DNA of 9,718 bases from Sysuimicrobium calidum (GTDB lineage: Bacteria > Sysuimicrobiota > Sysuimicrobiia > Sysuimicrobiales > Sysuimicrobiaceae). A program made the translations under genes and the position numbers. The DNA is taken from positions 1-9,718 of the forward strand of contig JAVKHN010000056.1 in the NCBI GenBank assembly GCA_031459935.1. The letters are read 5' to 3'. The notes under the pieces were generated by a model that was given only the letters and a program-made list of their open reading frames with translations, was not told the DNA's origin and ran no database searches. Every line of letters begins with the position of its first letter. The stretch's first letter is position 1. Positions 1 through 7,790 of the stretch are shown piece after piece.

Positions 1-856
1 GTGCTCCCTCCAGGCAGAATACCGTCACCACAGCACCCCAGATGAGGGCTGCCAGTGCCAGGTGCAAGGAGACCACCGCGGGATGCAGCAGGAACCACTT
101 GTTGAGGGCCCCCACCAGGACCTGAAGCCCGTAGAGGGCGGCGGCGAGGTGCGCGGCCTGCCGGGTCACGGGACCGAGGGACCGGCTGCGCACCACGAGC
201 CCGGCCAACAGGACAAGTCCCACGAGAGCCAGCACCCGGTGGGTGAAATGCACGTGGACCCCGGGAAGCGAGGGAGGAAGGAGCCGCCCACGACACAGGG
301 GCCAGTCCGGGCAGGCGAGTCCCGCGGCGCTTGCCCCCACGTATCCGCCCAACAGGATGAGGAGATACAGTGTTCCGAGCACCAGGAGGACGTACGGACG
401 GAGTCCTCCACCCCGCAGCGCAACTCCGGAGGCCCGGAAGGTGAGCGCCAGCAGAACGGCGAGCACTGCCAGCGCCAGCCCCAGGTGCACCACCACGCTC
501 CAGTCCTCCAAGCCGCTCAGGACCACCACGCCTCCCACGAGCCCCTGCACCACCACAAGCCCCAGGGCCGCCCACGCCAGCGGGCGCAGCCCGTGTGGCT
601 CTGAAAGACGGTGAGCCCACACGACGGCCCCCACGCTCATCAGGCCCACCCCACCCGCCACGAGCCGGTGCCCGTACTCCAGGAGCACCCGGGGCTCCGC
701 GGGGGGAATGATGCGTCCGTGGCAGAGGGGCCAGTCCGGACACGCGTCTCCCGAGCCCGTGGTCCGCACCACGCCGCCCAGGACGATGAGGGCGTACGTG
801 AGGCCCACGAGGACCGCGGTGTACCAGGCAAACGCCCTCGCGCGCGGGGTGTGCAT
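1..856 (-). CDS. ctaA: Heme A synthase, CtaA/COX15 family (3' end beyond the window)
   Basis: This integral membrane enzyme oxidises the C8 methyl of heme O to the formyl group of heme A, the cofactor of aa3/caa3 cytochrome oxidases. The 285 visible residues have the two-fold internal repeat of the family. Each half carries a CPDWPLC extracellular-loop motif (residues 39-45 and 182-188), matching the paired cysteines of the Bacillus-type enzyme. The catalytic glutamate and heme-ligand histidine form EYGHR (E60, H63). The other likely heme ligands are H124, H206 (FTHR) and H265. About eight hydrophobic helices are visible. Family members run to roughly 300 residues, so only a short C-terminal tail is missing past position 1. 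The ATG at 856-854 opens the conserved N-terminal helix; an in-frame TTG lies six codons upstream. The ribosome binding site is weak (GGAAAG). The family is clear. Whether ctaB or oxidase genes follow lies outside the window. Confidence 0.95.
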   Translation of the reverse strand, partial: MHTPRARAFAWYTAVLVGLTYALIVLGGVVRTTGSGDACPDWPLCHGRIIPPAEPRVLLEYGHRLVAGGVGLMSVGAVVWAHRLSEPHGLRPLAWAALGLVVVQGLVGGVVVLSGLEDWSVVVHLGLALAVLAVLLALTFRASGVALRGGGLRPYVLLVLGTLYLLILLGGYVGASAAGLACPDWPLCRGRLLPPSLPGVHVHFTHRVLALVGLVLLAGLVVRSRSLGPVTRQAAHLAAALYGLQVLVGALNKWFLLHPAVVSLHLALAALIWGAVVTVFCLEGA

Positions 857-925
857 CGGTCTTGCGCTTTCCAAGCCCTTCGGACAAACTGGACACGAAC
901 CGCCCTCATTCTACCGGAGGGGAAC
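857..925. promoter_or_regulatory. Divergent promoter region between ctaA and the small membrane protein gene
   Basis: These 69 bases separate two divergent start codons, so promoters for both must lie here or reach into the coding ends. On the minus strand, TAGAAT at 913-908 matches the -10 consensus at five of six positions and would start a transcript about 45-50 bases before the ctaA ATG. The hexamer 17 bases further upstream (TGCGCG) is a poor -35, so the assignment is weak. No convincing plus-strand promoter is visible. GGAGGGG at 916-922 is the ribosome binding site of the plus-strand gene. Confidence 0.3.
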
Positions 926-1435
926 GTGATCGCGCACCGGGAACTTCCGAGAAGTGGTCGGCACATCTTCGGGGTGGGATTCGCCGCCACCGCCACCACC
1001 CTGCTTGCCTCTCTCCTCGTGGTCCTGTGGGGACTGGGGCGCGCTGTCATGCGTCCGGAGGCCACGGATTTCCTCACACGGTGGTTTTTGGGCCTGTGGG
1101 ACAACCTGGTGCTGGATCGCACGCGGATGATCTTCAGCTGGTCCCTGGTGGCGTTCGCCCTCACGGGGGTTCTCTACGCATACCTCTACGCCCTTGCCTT
1201 CGGCCCCGTGTTTTACCGGGTGGAGGCCCTGGCCGCGCGGCCGTGGCTGTGTGGACTGCTCTTTGCACCTGTTCCGTGGTTGGTGACCCTGTTCGTGATC
1301 CTGCCGCTGGTGGGCGCAGGCTTTTTGGGGAGCACCCTCGCCTCCGGAGGGATGGTCTGGCTCTCGCTCCTGGCCCACCTCTTGCACGGTCTCCTACTGG
1401 GCATCTGGTTCGACGTCACGGCCCGGTCCGGTTAA
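926..1435 (+). CDS. Small four-helix integral membrane protein, function unknown
   Basis: I do not recognise a specific family. The 169-residue protein has four strongly hydrophobic stretches, at about residues 15-37, 69-92, 107-134 and 143-161. The linkers are short and the end is a short polar tail. The last helix contains HLLHGLLLG, a His/Gly pattern seen in several small uncharacterised bacterial membrane families, which is not enough to name one. The GTG at 926 is chosen because GGAGGGG lies four bases upstream and it begins just before the first helix. The same frame stays open further upstream but there overlaps the 5' end of ctaA on the other strand. It diverges from ctaA, so a role in respiratory or oxidase membrane biology is possible, but this is only inference. 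Its stop TAA overlaps the stop of the convergent transketolase gene. Confidence 0.8.
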   Translation: MIAHRELPRSGRHIFGVGFAATATTLLASLLVVLWGLGRAVMRPEATDFLTRWFLGLWDNLVLDRTRMIFSWSLVAFALTGVLYAYLYALAFGPVFYRVEALAARPWLCGLLFAPVPWLVTLFVILPLVGAGFLGSTLASGGMVWLSLLAHLLHGLLLGIWFDVTARSG

Positions 1436-3483
1436 GCTCCCTCCAGCAGCTCCAGGCTCAACCGCTCCACGCGGTCCGGAGTAAACCCGAACCGCTCCGC
1501 CACCACCGGGTAGGGTGCGGAGGCTCCGAACCGGTCCAGGCCTACGATCCGGCCCCGACAGCCCACGTATCGCTCCCAGCCGAGGGGGCTTGCCGCCTCC
1601 ACCGCGATCCGGCGCTCCACGTGCGGAGGAAGCACAGCCTCCCGGTACTCTCGGGGCTGGGCATCGAACAGCTCCCAGCACGGGAGACTCACCACCCGGG
1701 CCCGGATACGTCGGCGCACCAACCGCTCGTATACCTCCACGCACAGCGCCACCTCCGAGCCGCTGGCGAGGAGGATGAGTTCCGGCGGACCCTCCCCAGA
1801 GTCCGCGAGCACGTATCCGCCCCGGCGCAGGCCGCTTGCGGGCGCGTACCGGGCACGGTTCAGGGTCGGGACCGGTTGCCGGGTGAGCACCAAAGCCACG
1901 GGGCCCGCAGTGTGCTCCATGGCTACCCGCCAGGCCTCCGCGGTCTCGTTGGCATCCGCGGGCCGGATCACGAGAAGGTTGGGGATGGCCCGCAGGGAAG
2001 GAAGGTGTTCTACGGGCTGATGGGTGGGGCCGTCCTCGCCCACGAGGATCGAGTCGTGGGTGAGGACGTAGATGACGGGGAGCCCGCTCAGGGCCGCAAG
2101 CCGGATGGAGGGCCGCATGTAGTCGCTGAACACGAGGAAGGTGGCGGCAAAGGGGCGCACCCCGCCGTGGGCCGCAAGTCCGTTCGCGATGGCCCCCATG
2201 GCATGCTCCCGAACCCCGAAGTGCAGGTTGCGGCCGGAGTAGTCGATGGGACCGCCGCTCCTGCCCTGCGGATCCTCGATCCGGTGCGCGGGGCTCTGGA
2301 AGTCTCCCAGGCCCTTCATCGCGGTGTTGGTGGAGGGGTTGAGATCCGCGGACCCGCCCACCAACCACGGCAGCCGCGGCGCGATGGCGTTGAGGACCCG
2401 TCCGCTGGCCGCGCGGGTGGCAATCCTCTCCCCGGCCGGGAAAATGGGAATCTCCTTGTCCCATTCCTCCGGAAGTTGGTGGCGGTGCGCACGGTGCCAC
2501 AAGGCGGCGAGGTCCGGGTAGGTCTGTGCCCACGCCTCGAAGGCCCGTCGCCACTCCGCCTCCCACCGCCTTCCGCGCACGATGGCCTCCCGGAAACGCC
2601 GCAACGCCACCTCAGGTACCGTGAAGGGCTCCTCGTAGGGCCATCCCAGCCGCTCCTTGGTGGCCCGCACGCCTTCCTCTCCCAGCGGAGCTCCGTGGGC
2701 CTCGTAGGACCCCTCTTTGGGGCTCCCGTAGCCGATCCGGGTATGCACAAGGATGAGGGAGGGCCGGTCCAGCTCCTCCCGCGCCGCACGGATGGACGCC
2801 TCGAGGGCTTTGAGGTCGTTGCCGTCCGGGACATCCTGGACGTGCCACCCGTACGCCTCAAACCGCTTCGCCACGTCCTCCGTGAAGGAATAGTCCGCAC
2901 TCTCGCTGAGAGTGACCCGGTTGCAGTCGTACAGGTAGATGAGCTTGCCCAGCCGCAGGTGCCCCGCGAGGCTGGCGGCCTCCGCGGCCACCCCCTCCAT
3001 GAGATCGCCATCCGAGACCACCGCGTACACGTAGTGGTCCACGATCTCATACCCGGGACGGTTGAACACCGCAGCAAGGTAGCGTTCCGCGATGGCCATG
3101 CCCACCCCGTTCCCGAAGCCCTGTCCGAGCGGTCCCGTGGTCACCTCCACCCCCGGGGTGAGGTGACGCTCCGGATGTCCTGGGGTACGGCTGCCCCACT
3201 GCCGGAAGTTCCGCAGATCCTCCAGGGAGAGATCGTAGCCCGTAAGGTACAGAAGGGCATACAGGAGCATGGAGGCATGGCCCGCGGAGAGCACGAACCG
3301 ATCGCGGTCGGGCCAGTTCGGGTTTTCGGGGTTGTGCTTTAAGAACTTGGTCCACAGGACGTAGGCAGCAGGCGCGAACCCCAGCACCGCCCCTGGGTGT
3401 CCGGAGTTGGCCTGTTGGATGGCGTCGATGGCCAGGGTCCGGATGGTGTTAATGCACAGCTCGTCCAGTGCCCGCTCCTCCAT
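1432..3483 (-). CDS. tkt: Transketolase
   Basis: This thiamine diphosphate enzyme transfers two-carbon ketol units between sugar phosphates in the cytoplasmic non-oxidative pentose phosphate pathway. At 683 residues it is full length for the family. Residues corresponding to the E. coli active site are all present: H29 (SGHPG), H69 (SAGHAS), H103 (PGHPE), H263 (EAHGAPLG), E426 (GVREHAM, which activates the cofactor), D484 and H488 (GEDGPTHQP). The cofactor/metal motif starts at SDGDLMEG (157-164) and ends at N188 in YDCN. The domain order is the pyrophosphate-binding domain (about 1-335), the pyrimidine-binding domain (about 350-530) and the C-terminal domain (about 550-683, with DRFGASAP at 650-657). 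The ATG at 3483-3481 has an AGGAGG ribosome binding site five bases upstream. It is transcribed alone, divergent from the CHAT operon and convergent with the small membrane protein gene. Nothing key is missing. Confidence 0.97.
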   Translation of the reverse strand: MEERALDELCINTIRTLAIDAIQQANSGHPGAVLGFAPAAYVLWTKFLKHNPENPNWPDRDRFVLSAGHASMLLYALLYLTGYDLSLEDLRNFRQWGSRTPGHPERHLTPGVEVTTGPLGQGFGNGVGMAIAERYLAAVFNRPGYEIVDHYVYAVVSDGDLMEGVAAEAASLAGHLRLGKLIYLYDCNRVTLSESADYSFTEDVAKRFEAYGWHVQDVPDGNDLKALEASIRAAREELDRPSLILVHTRIGYGSPKEGSYEAHGAPLGEEGVRATKERLGWPYEEPFTVPEVALRRFREAIVRGRRWEAEWRRAFEAWAQTYPDLAALWHRAHRHQLPEEWDKEIPIFPAGERIATRAASGRVLNAIAPRLPWLVGGSADLNPSTNTAMKGLGDFQSPAHRIEDPQGRSGGPIDYSGRNLHFGVREHAMGAIANGLAAHGGVRPFAATFLVFSDYMRPSIRLAALSGLPVIYVLTHDSILVGEDGPTHQPVEHLPSLRAIPNLLVIRPADANETAEAWRVAMEHTAGPVALVLTRQPVPTLNRARYAPASGLRRGGYVLADSGEGPPELILLASGSEVALCVEVYERLVRRRIRARVVSLPCWELFDAQPREYREAVLPPHVERRIAVEAASPLGWERYVGCRGRIVGLDRFGASAPYPVVAERFGFTPDRVERLSLELLEGA

Positions 3484-3558
3484 CTCCGCCTCCTAACAGG
3501 GTACTTACCCCTCCACGATAGCAGGAGCTCTGCGGATCCGGAACGAAAGCCGCAAACG
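3484..3558. promoter_or_regulatory. Divergent intergenic region between tkt and the CHAT operon, with a short dyad
   Basis: The 75 bases between the two start codons must hold or border promoters for both directions, but I cannot find a clean -35/-10 pair on either strand. A perfect 12-base dyad, GGGTA-CT-TACCC, lies at 3499-3510. It sits just upstream of the tkt ribosome binding site and could be an operator or a small leader hairpin. The plus-strand side lacks an obvious Shine-Dalgarno before the CHAT ATG; only GGAACGAAAG is nearby. The regulatory reading is inference. Confidence 0.3.
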
Positions 3559-6366
3559 ATGCCCGAGGTTTCGGAACCCGACCTGGCCTGGGAAGCGCTC
3601 CCGGAAGCGGAGCTGCGGGCACGGTTTGGCCCACCCACCCCCGAGACGGTGGAGACCCTGAAGGACCGTCTGGACCACCTCGCGCACCGCGCCCCCGCGG
3701 CCGCTCTGCACGGCGCCCGCGTTCTCGTGGCGTACGCGGCATCCGGAGATCCCGCCTGTCGGGCGCTGGCACAGCTCGCCCTGGCAAACGCCTTCCTGTG
3801 GACGGACCGGCTCGGGGAAGCCCTCTCGGCCTATGACGAAGCGCAGGCGTGCGCGGAGGAAGCCGCAGACCTGGTACTCAGGGCCCGATGCGGGATTGGG
3901 AAGATGGGAGCTCTCTTCCTGCAGGGACGCGGGGAGGAGGCCCTCACCCTGGCGGATGCCATCGAGCCGGTGCTGGCCGCGGCGGGCCAACCGCTCCTCC
4001 TGGCCCGGGTCCTCAGCCAGCGGGCCACCGTGCTCAAGCACCGGGGAGACCTGGAAGGGGCCGTGGAGGCTTATACCCGGGCCATCGCCCTCCTGCGGGG
4101 CGCGGAGGGCGGAGCTCTGGATCTGACCATCGCTCTCCACAACCTCGCCCTCGGTCTCCTGCGCCTGGGCCGGGGAGAAGAGGCCCTCCAGCGGCTGGAG
4201 GAGGCCCGGGAGACAGCCCGGGAGGCCCGCAGCGCCCTCTGGGAGGCCCGGGTTGCGGCCGCGGTCGGGGAGCTGGACATCTGTCTGGGCCGCTATGCCC
4301 GGGCCATCGCTGCCTTCGAACAGGCCGCGAACCTGTACGAGCAGGCCGGCATCGTCGCCACCGCGGCCATGTACCGGCTGCGGGCGGTGGAAGGCTGGCT
4401 GTATCTGGGCCGGTGGGAACGGGTGGAGCAGGAGGCGGGCCAGCTGGCGGAAGATCTCTACGCCCGGGGGTTTGCCGCGGAGGCCGCCCGGGCCCGCTAC
4501 CTCCTCGCCCTGGCCCACCGACAAGCAGGGCGATGGGCGGAGGCGGAGACGCTGCTGCGCCAAGCGGCCTCGTCCTTTGCCGCCTCCCAGCGCACCCTGT
4601 GGAGGGCGGCCGTGCTCGCGGAGCTCTCTGCCCTCCGACTGCGCCGGGGAGCGACGGAGGAAGCGGCATCCCTCTTACAGGAGGCGTACGCCGCGGGCGC
4701 TTCGCAGGACACCGTCGGATTCGTGCGTATCCTCCTGGTGGAGGCGGATCTGCACGCGGCACGGGGAGCTCTGTCCGCCGCGATCCGGGCCGCTCGGGCG
4801 GCCCTGCGCGCCGGACGGCGGCTCCGCCTGCCGTGGGCCTGCGCTCTCGCTCACCGCCGGCTCGCCCAGCTGAGCTCTTCGCCACACAGGCGAAGGGTAC
4901 ACCTTCTGAGCGGAATCGCTTACGCCCACCGCCTTCTCGCGGCGGTCCCCGCGGATCTCCGATGGAGCACTTACCGGGAGTTCCAGCAGCTATACGGGGA
5001 GGGCCTGCGGGCCCTGGCGGAAGCAGGGCAACCGGGCCGGGCATGGGCGGTGGCCCAGGGCATGAAAGCGCAGGGCATGGCCCAGCTCCTCACCCGAGAC
5101 CCCACGGCGCACCTGCGCGCCCGCACGGCATCCGAGGATTCCCTCCTGCAGGAGCTGCAGCGCCTGCACACCCAATACCGCGTCCTCACCTCCGGGACCC
5201 TGGAGGCGCCCGCGGGGCCCACAACCCTCCGCGCACTGGAGCGCCGGATTCACGAGCTTGTAGAACGGCTCGCGGTGTACGGCGCGGCCCTGGACGATGC
5301 GGCGCTCCTGGGTTTTCCGCACGCACCCGAGCGGCCCTCCCTCGGCTCCGAGGGAGCCCTGGTGGAGTACCTCGTAATGCACGACGAGCTGCTTGCGTTC
5401 TGTCTCCGGGATCGAAGCGTGCGGATCTTCCGAGACCTGGCGCCTCTACCCGAAGTCCACCGACTCGCCCGGTGGCTCGGGCTGGGCCTGCACGCATACG
5501 CCTCCGGCCACCTCCCTCCGCAGGAGGCCCTCATGCAGATCACCCGAGTCCTCAGGGAGCTCTATGCCCTGCTCCTGCAGCCCCTGGAGCCTGCCCTGGC
5601 GGGATGCCGGCGGCTCGTCCTCGCTCCCAGCGGCCCTCTGTTCGGGCTTCCCTTCCATGCCTTCCTCTGGAGGGATCGGTGCGTGTGGGAGGATTGGGAG
5701 GTGAGTTACATCCCCGCCGGCTCCCTCCTCCCCCTGCTGGACCGTCGGATCCCCGCGAGGGGACCCATGGTGCTGCTCGCGAGCACACACGGCGGCCAGA
5801 TCCCGCAAGCCGCGGAAGAGGTGGCACGGATCGCCCGCTGGATTCCCGCCCGGGTGATCTGGGAGCCAACGCGGGAGGTTTTCCTCTCCGAGCTGCGCAG
5901 CTGCACGCTCCTTCATTTCGCGGGCCACTGCGTGTTCCACCAGGAGGCACCGCTTCTGTCCGCCCTCCACCTCGCGGACGGTCCCCTCACGCTGCTGGAT
6001 CTTCTGGAAGCGCCCGCACGGGTGGATCTCGTAGTGCTCAGCGGCTGCAGCACCGGAGCCCATGCGGTGCTCCCAGGGGACGAGCTCTTCGGGTTCGCAC
6101 GGGCCTGGCTGCGGGTCGGGGCCCGGGGATTGGTGCTCTCCCTGTGGCCGGCAGAGGACCGGTCCACGTGCCAGCTCATGGAGGCCTTCTACCGGGAACT
6201 CGTGGGCGGTGCACCCCCAGCCGCGGCCCTGCGCACCGCAGCGCTCCAGGTTCGAGAGACGTCCCCTCACCCCCTGCACTGGGCCGGATTCCTCTACATG
6301 GGGTCTCCGAGGATCAGGCTGCAACCCGTTGATTCCCCACAGACTCCCGGGAGGAGGGGAGAATGA
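3559..6366 (+). CDS. TPR-repeat protein with C-terminal CHAT (caspase-like) protease domain
   Basis: The 935-residue predicted cytoplasmic protein combines a sensor-like repeat region with a clan CD cysteine protease domain. Residues about 65-425 form at least eight helical TPR-like units of 35-40 residues, for example 69-102, 148-182, 189-223, 228-264 and 306-343, with the usual G-x-x-x-E-A-l pattern. A helical linker (about 450-590) leads into the CHAT domain (about 600-915). That domain shows the LAPSGPLFGLPFHAF strand-turn, HFAGHC with catalytic H790, and VVLSGCSTG with catalytic C830; both dyad residues are intact. There is no signal peptide or membrane segment. CHAT-TPR proteins are known as the protease partner of gRAMP in Craspase and as activators in bacterial gasdermin loci. 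The ATG at 3559 is the only standard start near the domain onset, despite a weak ribosome binding site. It overlaps the S8 peptidase gene by ATGA. The family call is firm; a role in defence is inference. Confidence 0.93.
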   Translation: MPEVSEPDLAWEALPEAELRARFGPPTPETVETLKDRLDHLAHRAPAAALHGARVLVAYAASGDPACRALAQLALANAFLWTDRLGEALSAYDEAQACAEEAADLVLRARCGIGKMGALFLQGRGEEALTLADAIEPVLAAAGQPLLLARVLSQRATVLKHRGDLEGAVEAYTRAIALLRGAEGGALDLTIALHNLALGLLRLGRGEEALQRLEEARETAREARSALWEARVAAAVGELDICLGRYARAIAAFEQAANLYEQAGIVATAAMYRLRAVEGWLYLGRWERVEQEAGQLAEDLYARGFAAEAARARYLLALAHRQAGRWAEAETLLRQAASSFAASQRTLWRAAVLAELSALRLRRGATEEAASLLQEAYAAGASQDTVGFVRILLVEADLHAARGALSAAIRAARAALRAGRRLRLPWACALAHRRLAQLSSSPHRRRVHLLSGIAYAHRLLAAVPADLRWSTYREFQQLYGEGLRALAEAGQPGRAWAVAQGMKAQGMAQLLTRDPTAHLRARTASEDSLLQELQRLHTQYRVLTSGTLEAPAGPTTLRALERRIHELVERLAVYGAALDDAALLGFPHAPERPSLGSEGALVEYLVMHDELLAFCLRDRSVRIFRDLAPLPEVHRLARWLGLGLHAYASGHLPPQEALMQITRVLRELYALLLQPLEPALAGCRRLVLAPSGPLFGLPFHAFLWRDRCVWEDWEVSYIPAGSLLPLLDRRIPARGPMVLLASTHGGQIPQAAEEVARIARWIPARVIWEPTREVFLSELRSCTLLHFAGHCVFHQEAPLLSALHLADGPLTLLDLLEAPARVDLVVLSGCSTGAHAVLPGDELFGFARAWLRVGARGLVLSLWPAEDRSTCQLMEAFYRELVGGAPPAAALRTAALQVRETSPHPLHWAGFLYMGSPRIRLQPVDSPQTPGRRGE
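6344..6366 (+). promoter_or_regulatory. Translational coupling site between the CHAT and S8 genes
   Basis: The CHAT stop TGA and the S8 start ATG share bases in ATGA at 6363-6366. The ribosome binding site just upstream (GGAGGAGGGGAG) is partly inside a perfect 10-base palindrome, CTCCCGGGAG, at 6344-6353. In RNA this could fold with the nearby C-run at 6335-6338 and hide the site until a ribosome translating the CHAT gene opens it. The overlap is seen directly; masking by structure is inference. Confidence 0.5.
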
Positions 6367-7769
6367 ATCACAGCTGGCGGTATCTCGACGCGCACATCCT
6401 CTTCGCGGGGCCCGCGGAGATCCTGACCGCGCTGGAACGGGACCATCCCATCCGGTGCATCGCGTGCAAGACCGCTCCCCGGGACGCTTTCATCCCGCTC
6501 CGAGGAGGCCGCACCACCCGATGGAGCCGGATCCCGATTCCCGCCTTCCCCCTGCCCGCGTATGGCTGGACCCTCCAGCCTTACGTGGTCGAATCGGACG
6601 ACCTCTCTCCGCGTGACCTCCTGCGCCGGGTGCTCCGCGCGCGGGGCCCCCTGGAGGCTCCCCTGGTGGGATCCCTGGACTACGAGGCCCGCGGCCAGGT
6701 GGACGGGGTACACGGGAGCCCCACCCCGGACCAAGCCATCCGGATGCCGGACGCCGTGGAAGCGGAGTTCCGCACGCAGGTGGCCTTCGAGCGCATCGGA
6801 CTGTTGCGCATGGAGCGGACACCGCACCGCCCCCGAGGTGCGGGGGTGACCGTGGTCATCCTGGACAGCGCCCCGGACCTGCAGCGGGGCGAGCCGGCCT
6901 TCGATGCCGGGCTCGTGGACCTGTATGTGGAGTGGCCGCACCGGCTCCCGGAGGACCTGCCAGCGCTGCGCAGCGTGGAAGAGCTCGAACAGGAAGGGTG
7001 CGGGCTTCGGGAGCGCCGGCGGTACCGGGTGTTCTCCCCCCTCGTGGCGGACACAGACGGGATGCGAGGATACCGGGCCCACCACGGGCTCATGATCGCC
7101 GCCCTCGTGCGCCGTATCGCGCCGGAAGCGAACATCGTGCTCGTGCGGTTGTTGAACGGGGAGCTCGGAACCCTGACCGGGGACCTCATCGAGGCCATGC
7201 GCTGGGTGCACCGCCTGCGCCAAGTACCCCATCCTTCCGGCACTCACCCCCTGGTGTACGGAAGCCTGGTATACAACCTGAGCCTGGGCGTGGATCGCTC
7301 CCAGCCGGAGACCGTGCAGTCGTGTGTCCTGCTGTGGGCCGTGGACGAGGCGGCGCGGGCGGGCGCGATCCTGGTGTGCGCTGCCGGCAACCTTTCGGAA
7401 GGACGTCCGGAGAACTGTCTGGAGCCCGCGGCCTACGGGCACTTCGGAGATACGTGGAGTGCCCGCACCCAAGTGATCCCCGTGGCCGCCAGCAGCTACG
7501 CATCGCCAGAGCGCTACGCATGGTTCAGCAATGAGGCCCACTTCGCGGCACCCGGAGAGGATCTCATCCTGGACTGTGGTGCGGAGGTGGCGGGCGGTCG
7601 CTATGTGCGGTGGTCGGGGACCTCCTTCGCCTCTGCCCTGACCACAGGGATCGTGGCCCTGCACCTCAGCGCGGGTCTTCCTCCGTACGAGGTCAAGCAG
7701 CGGCTGTGGGAAGACGCCCGCCATCCCCGCTCCTGGGACGGCGTGCACTTGGTTCAGGTGGGTGCGTAG
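6363..7769 (+). CDS. Cytoplasmic subtilisin-like serine peptidase (S8 family), partner of the CHAT protein
   Basis: The 468-residue protein has a subtilase domain at about residues 158-450. D168 lies in VVILDSAP, H241 in HHGLMIA, oxyanion Asn343 in CAAGN and nucleophile S421 in WSGTSFASA, so the triad is complete. The motifs are divergent: DSA replaces the usual D-[ST]-G, and HHGLMIA replaces HGTHVAG. An insertion-like polar stretch (about 175-235) separates Asp from His. There is no signal peptide, and residues 1-155 do not look like a secreted subtilisin propeptide, so an intracellular role is likely. The N-terminal region may be a partner-binding or inhibitory domain. The ATG overlaps the CHAT stop codon (ATGA, 6363-6366) and is preceded by a very strong GGAGGAGGGGAG site, indicating translational coupling. 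Together they suggest a two-protease pathway in which one may activate the other. The family is certain; the function is inferred. Confidence 0.92.
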   Translation: MNHSWRYLDAHILFAGPAEILTALERDHPIRCIACKTAPRDAFIPLRGGRTTRWSRIPIPAFPLPAYGWTLQPYVVESDDLSPRDLLRRVLRARGPLEAPLVGSLDYEARGQVDGVHGSPTPDQAIRMPDAVEAEFRTQVAFERIGLLRMERTPHRPRGAGVTVVILDSAPDLQRGEPAFDAGLVDLYVEWPHRLPEDLPALRSVEELEQEGCGLRERRRYRVFSPLVADTDGMRGYRAHHGLMIAALVRRIAPEANIVLVRLLNGELGTLTGDLIEAMRWVHRLRQVPHPSGTHPLVYGSLVYNLSLGVDRSQPETVQSCVLLWAVDEAARAGAILVCAAGNLSEGRPENCLEPAAYGHFGDTWSARTQVIPVAASSYASPERYAWFSNEAHFAAPGEDLILDCGAEVAGGRYVRWSGTSFASALTTGIVALHLSAGLPPYEVKQRLWEDARHPRSWDGVHLVQVGA

Positions 7770-7790
7770 GACCTGCGTCAGCAGCCCGTC

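Noticed and set aside
62..604. Plus-strand frame opposite ctaA
   Set aside because: It is a shadow of the heme A synthase frame. The His/Gln/Pro-rich product mirrors the Leu/Val-rich membrane helices on the other strand.
926..1435. The four-helix membrane protein as a gasdermin-like effector of the CHAT/S8 pair
   Set aside because: It has ordinary multi-pass helices rather than a gasdermin fold, is separated from the pair by tkt, and is transcribed from a different unit.
1394..2566. Minus-strand frame overlapping the tkt 3' half
   Set aside because: It is an offset shadow of tkt with Pro/Gly/Arg-rich composition and no recognisable domain.
862..3342. Long plus-strand open frame (826 codons) opposite tkt
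   Set aside because: It lies antisense to a transketolase with every catalytic residue intact. Its protein is low-complexity, rich in Pro/Gly/Arg/His, as expected of a GC-rich shadow frame.
3849..6332. Long plus-strand open frame (827 codons) inside the CHAT gene
   Set aside because: It is the offset frame of the TPR-CHAT gene. The product is Gly/Pro/Arg-rich with no domain, while the other frame has clear TPR and CHAT motifs.
6294..7748. Long minus-strand open frame (484 codons) opposite the S8 gene
   Set aside because: It is antisense to a subtilase with a full triad. No motif or ribosome binding site supports it, and minus-strand stops are rare in this base composition.
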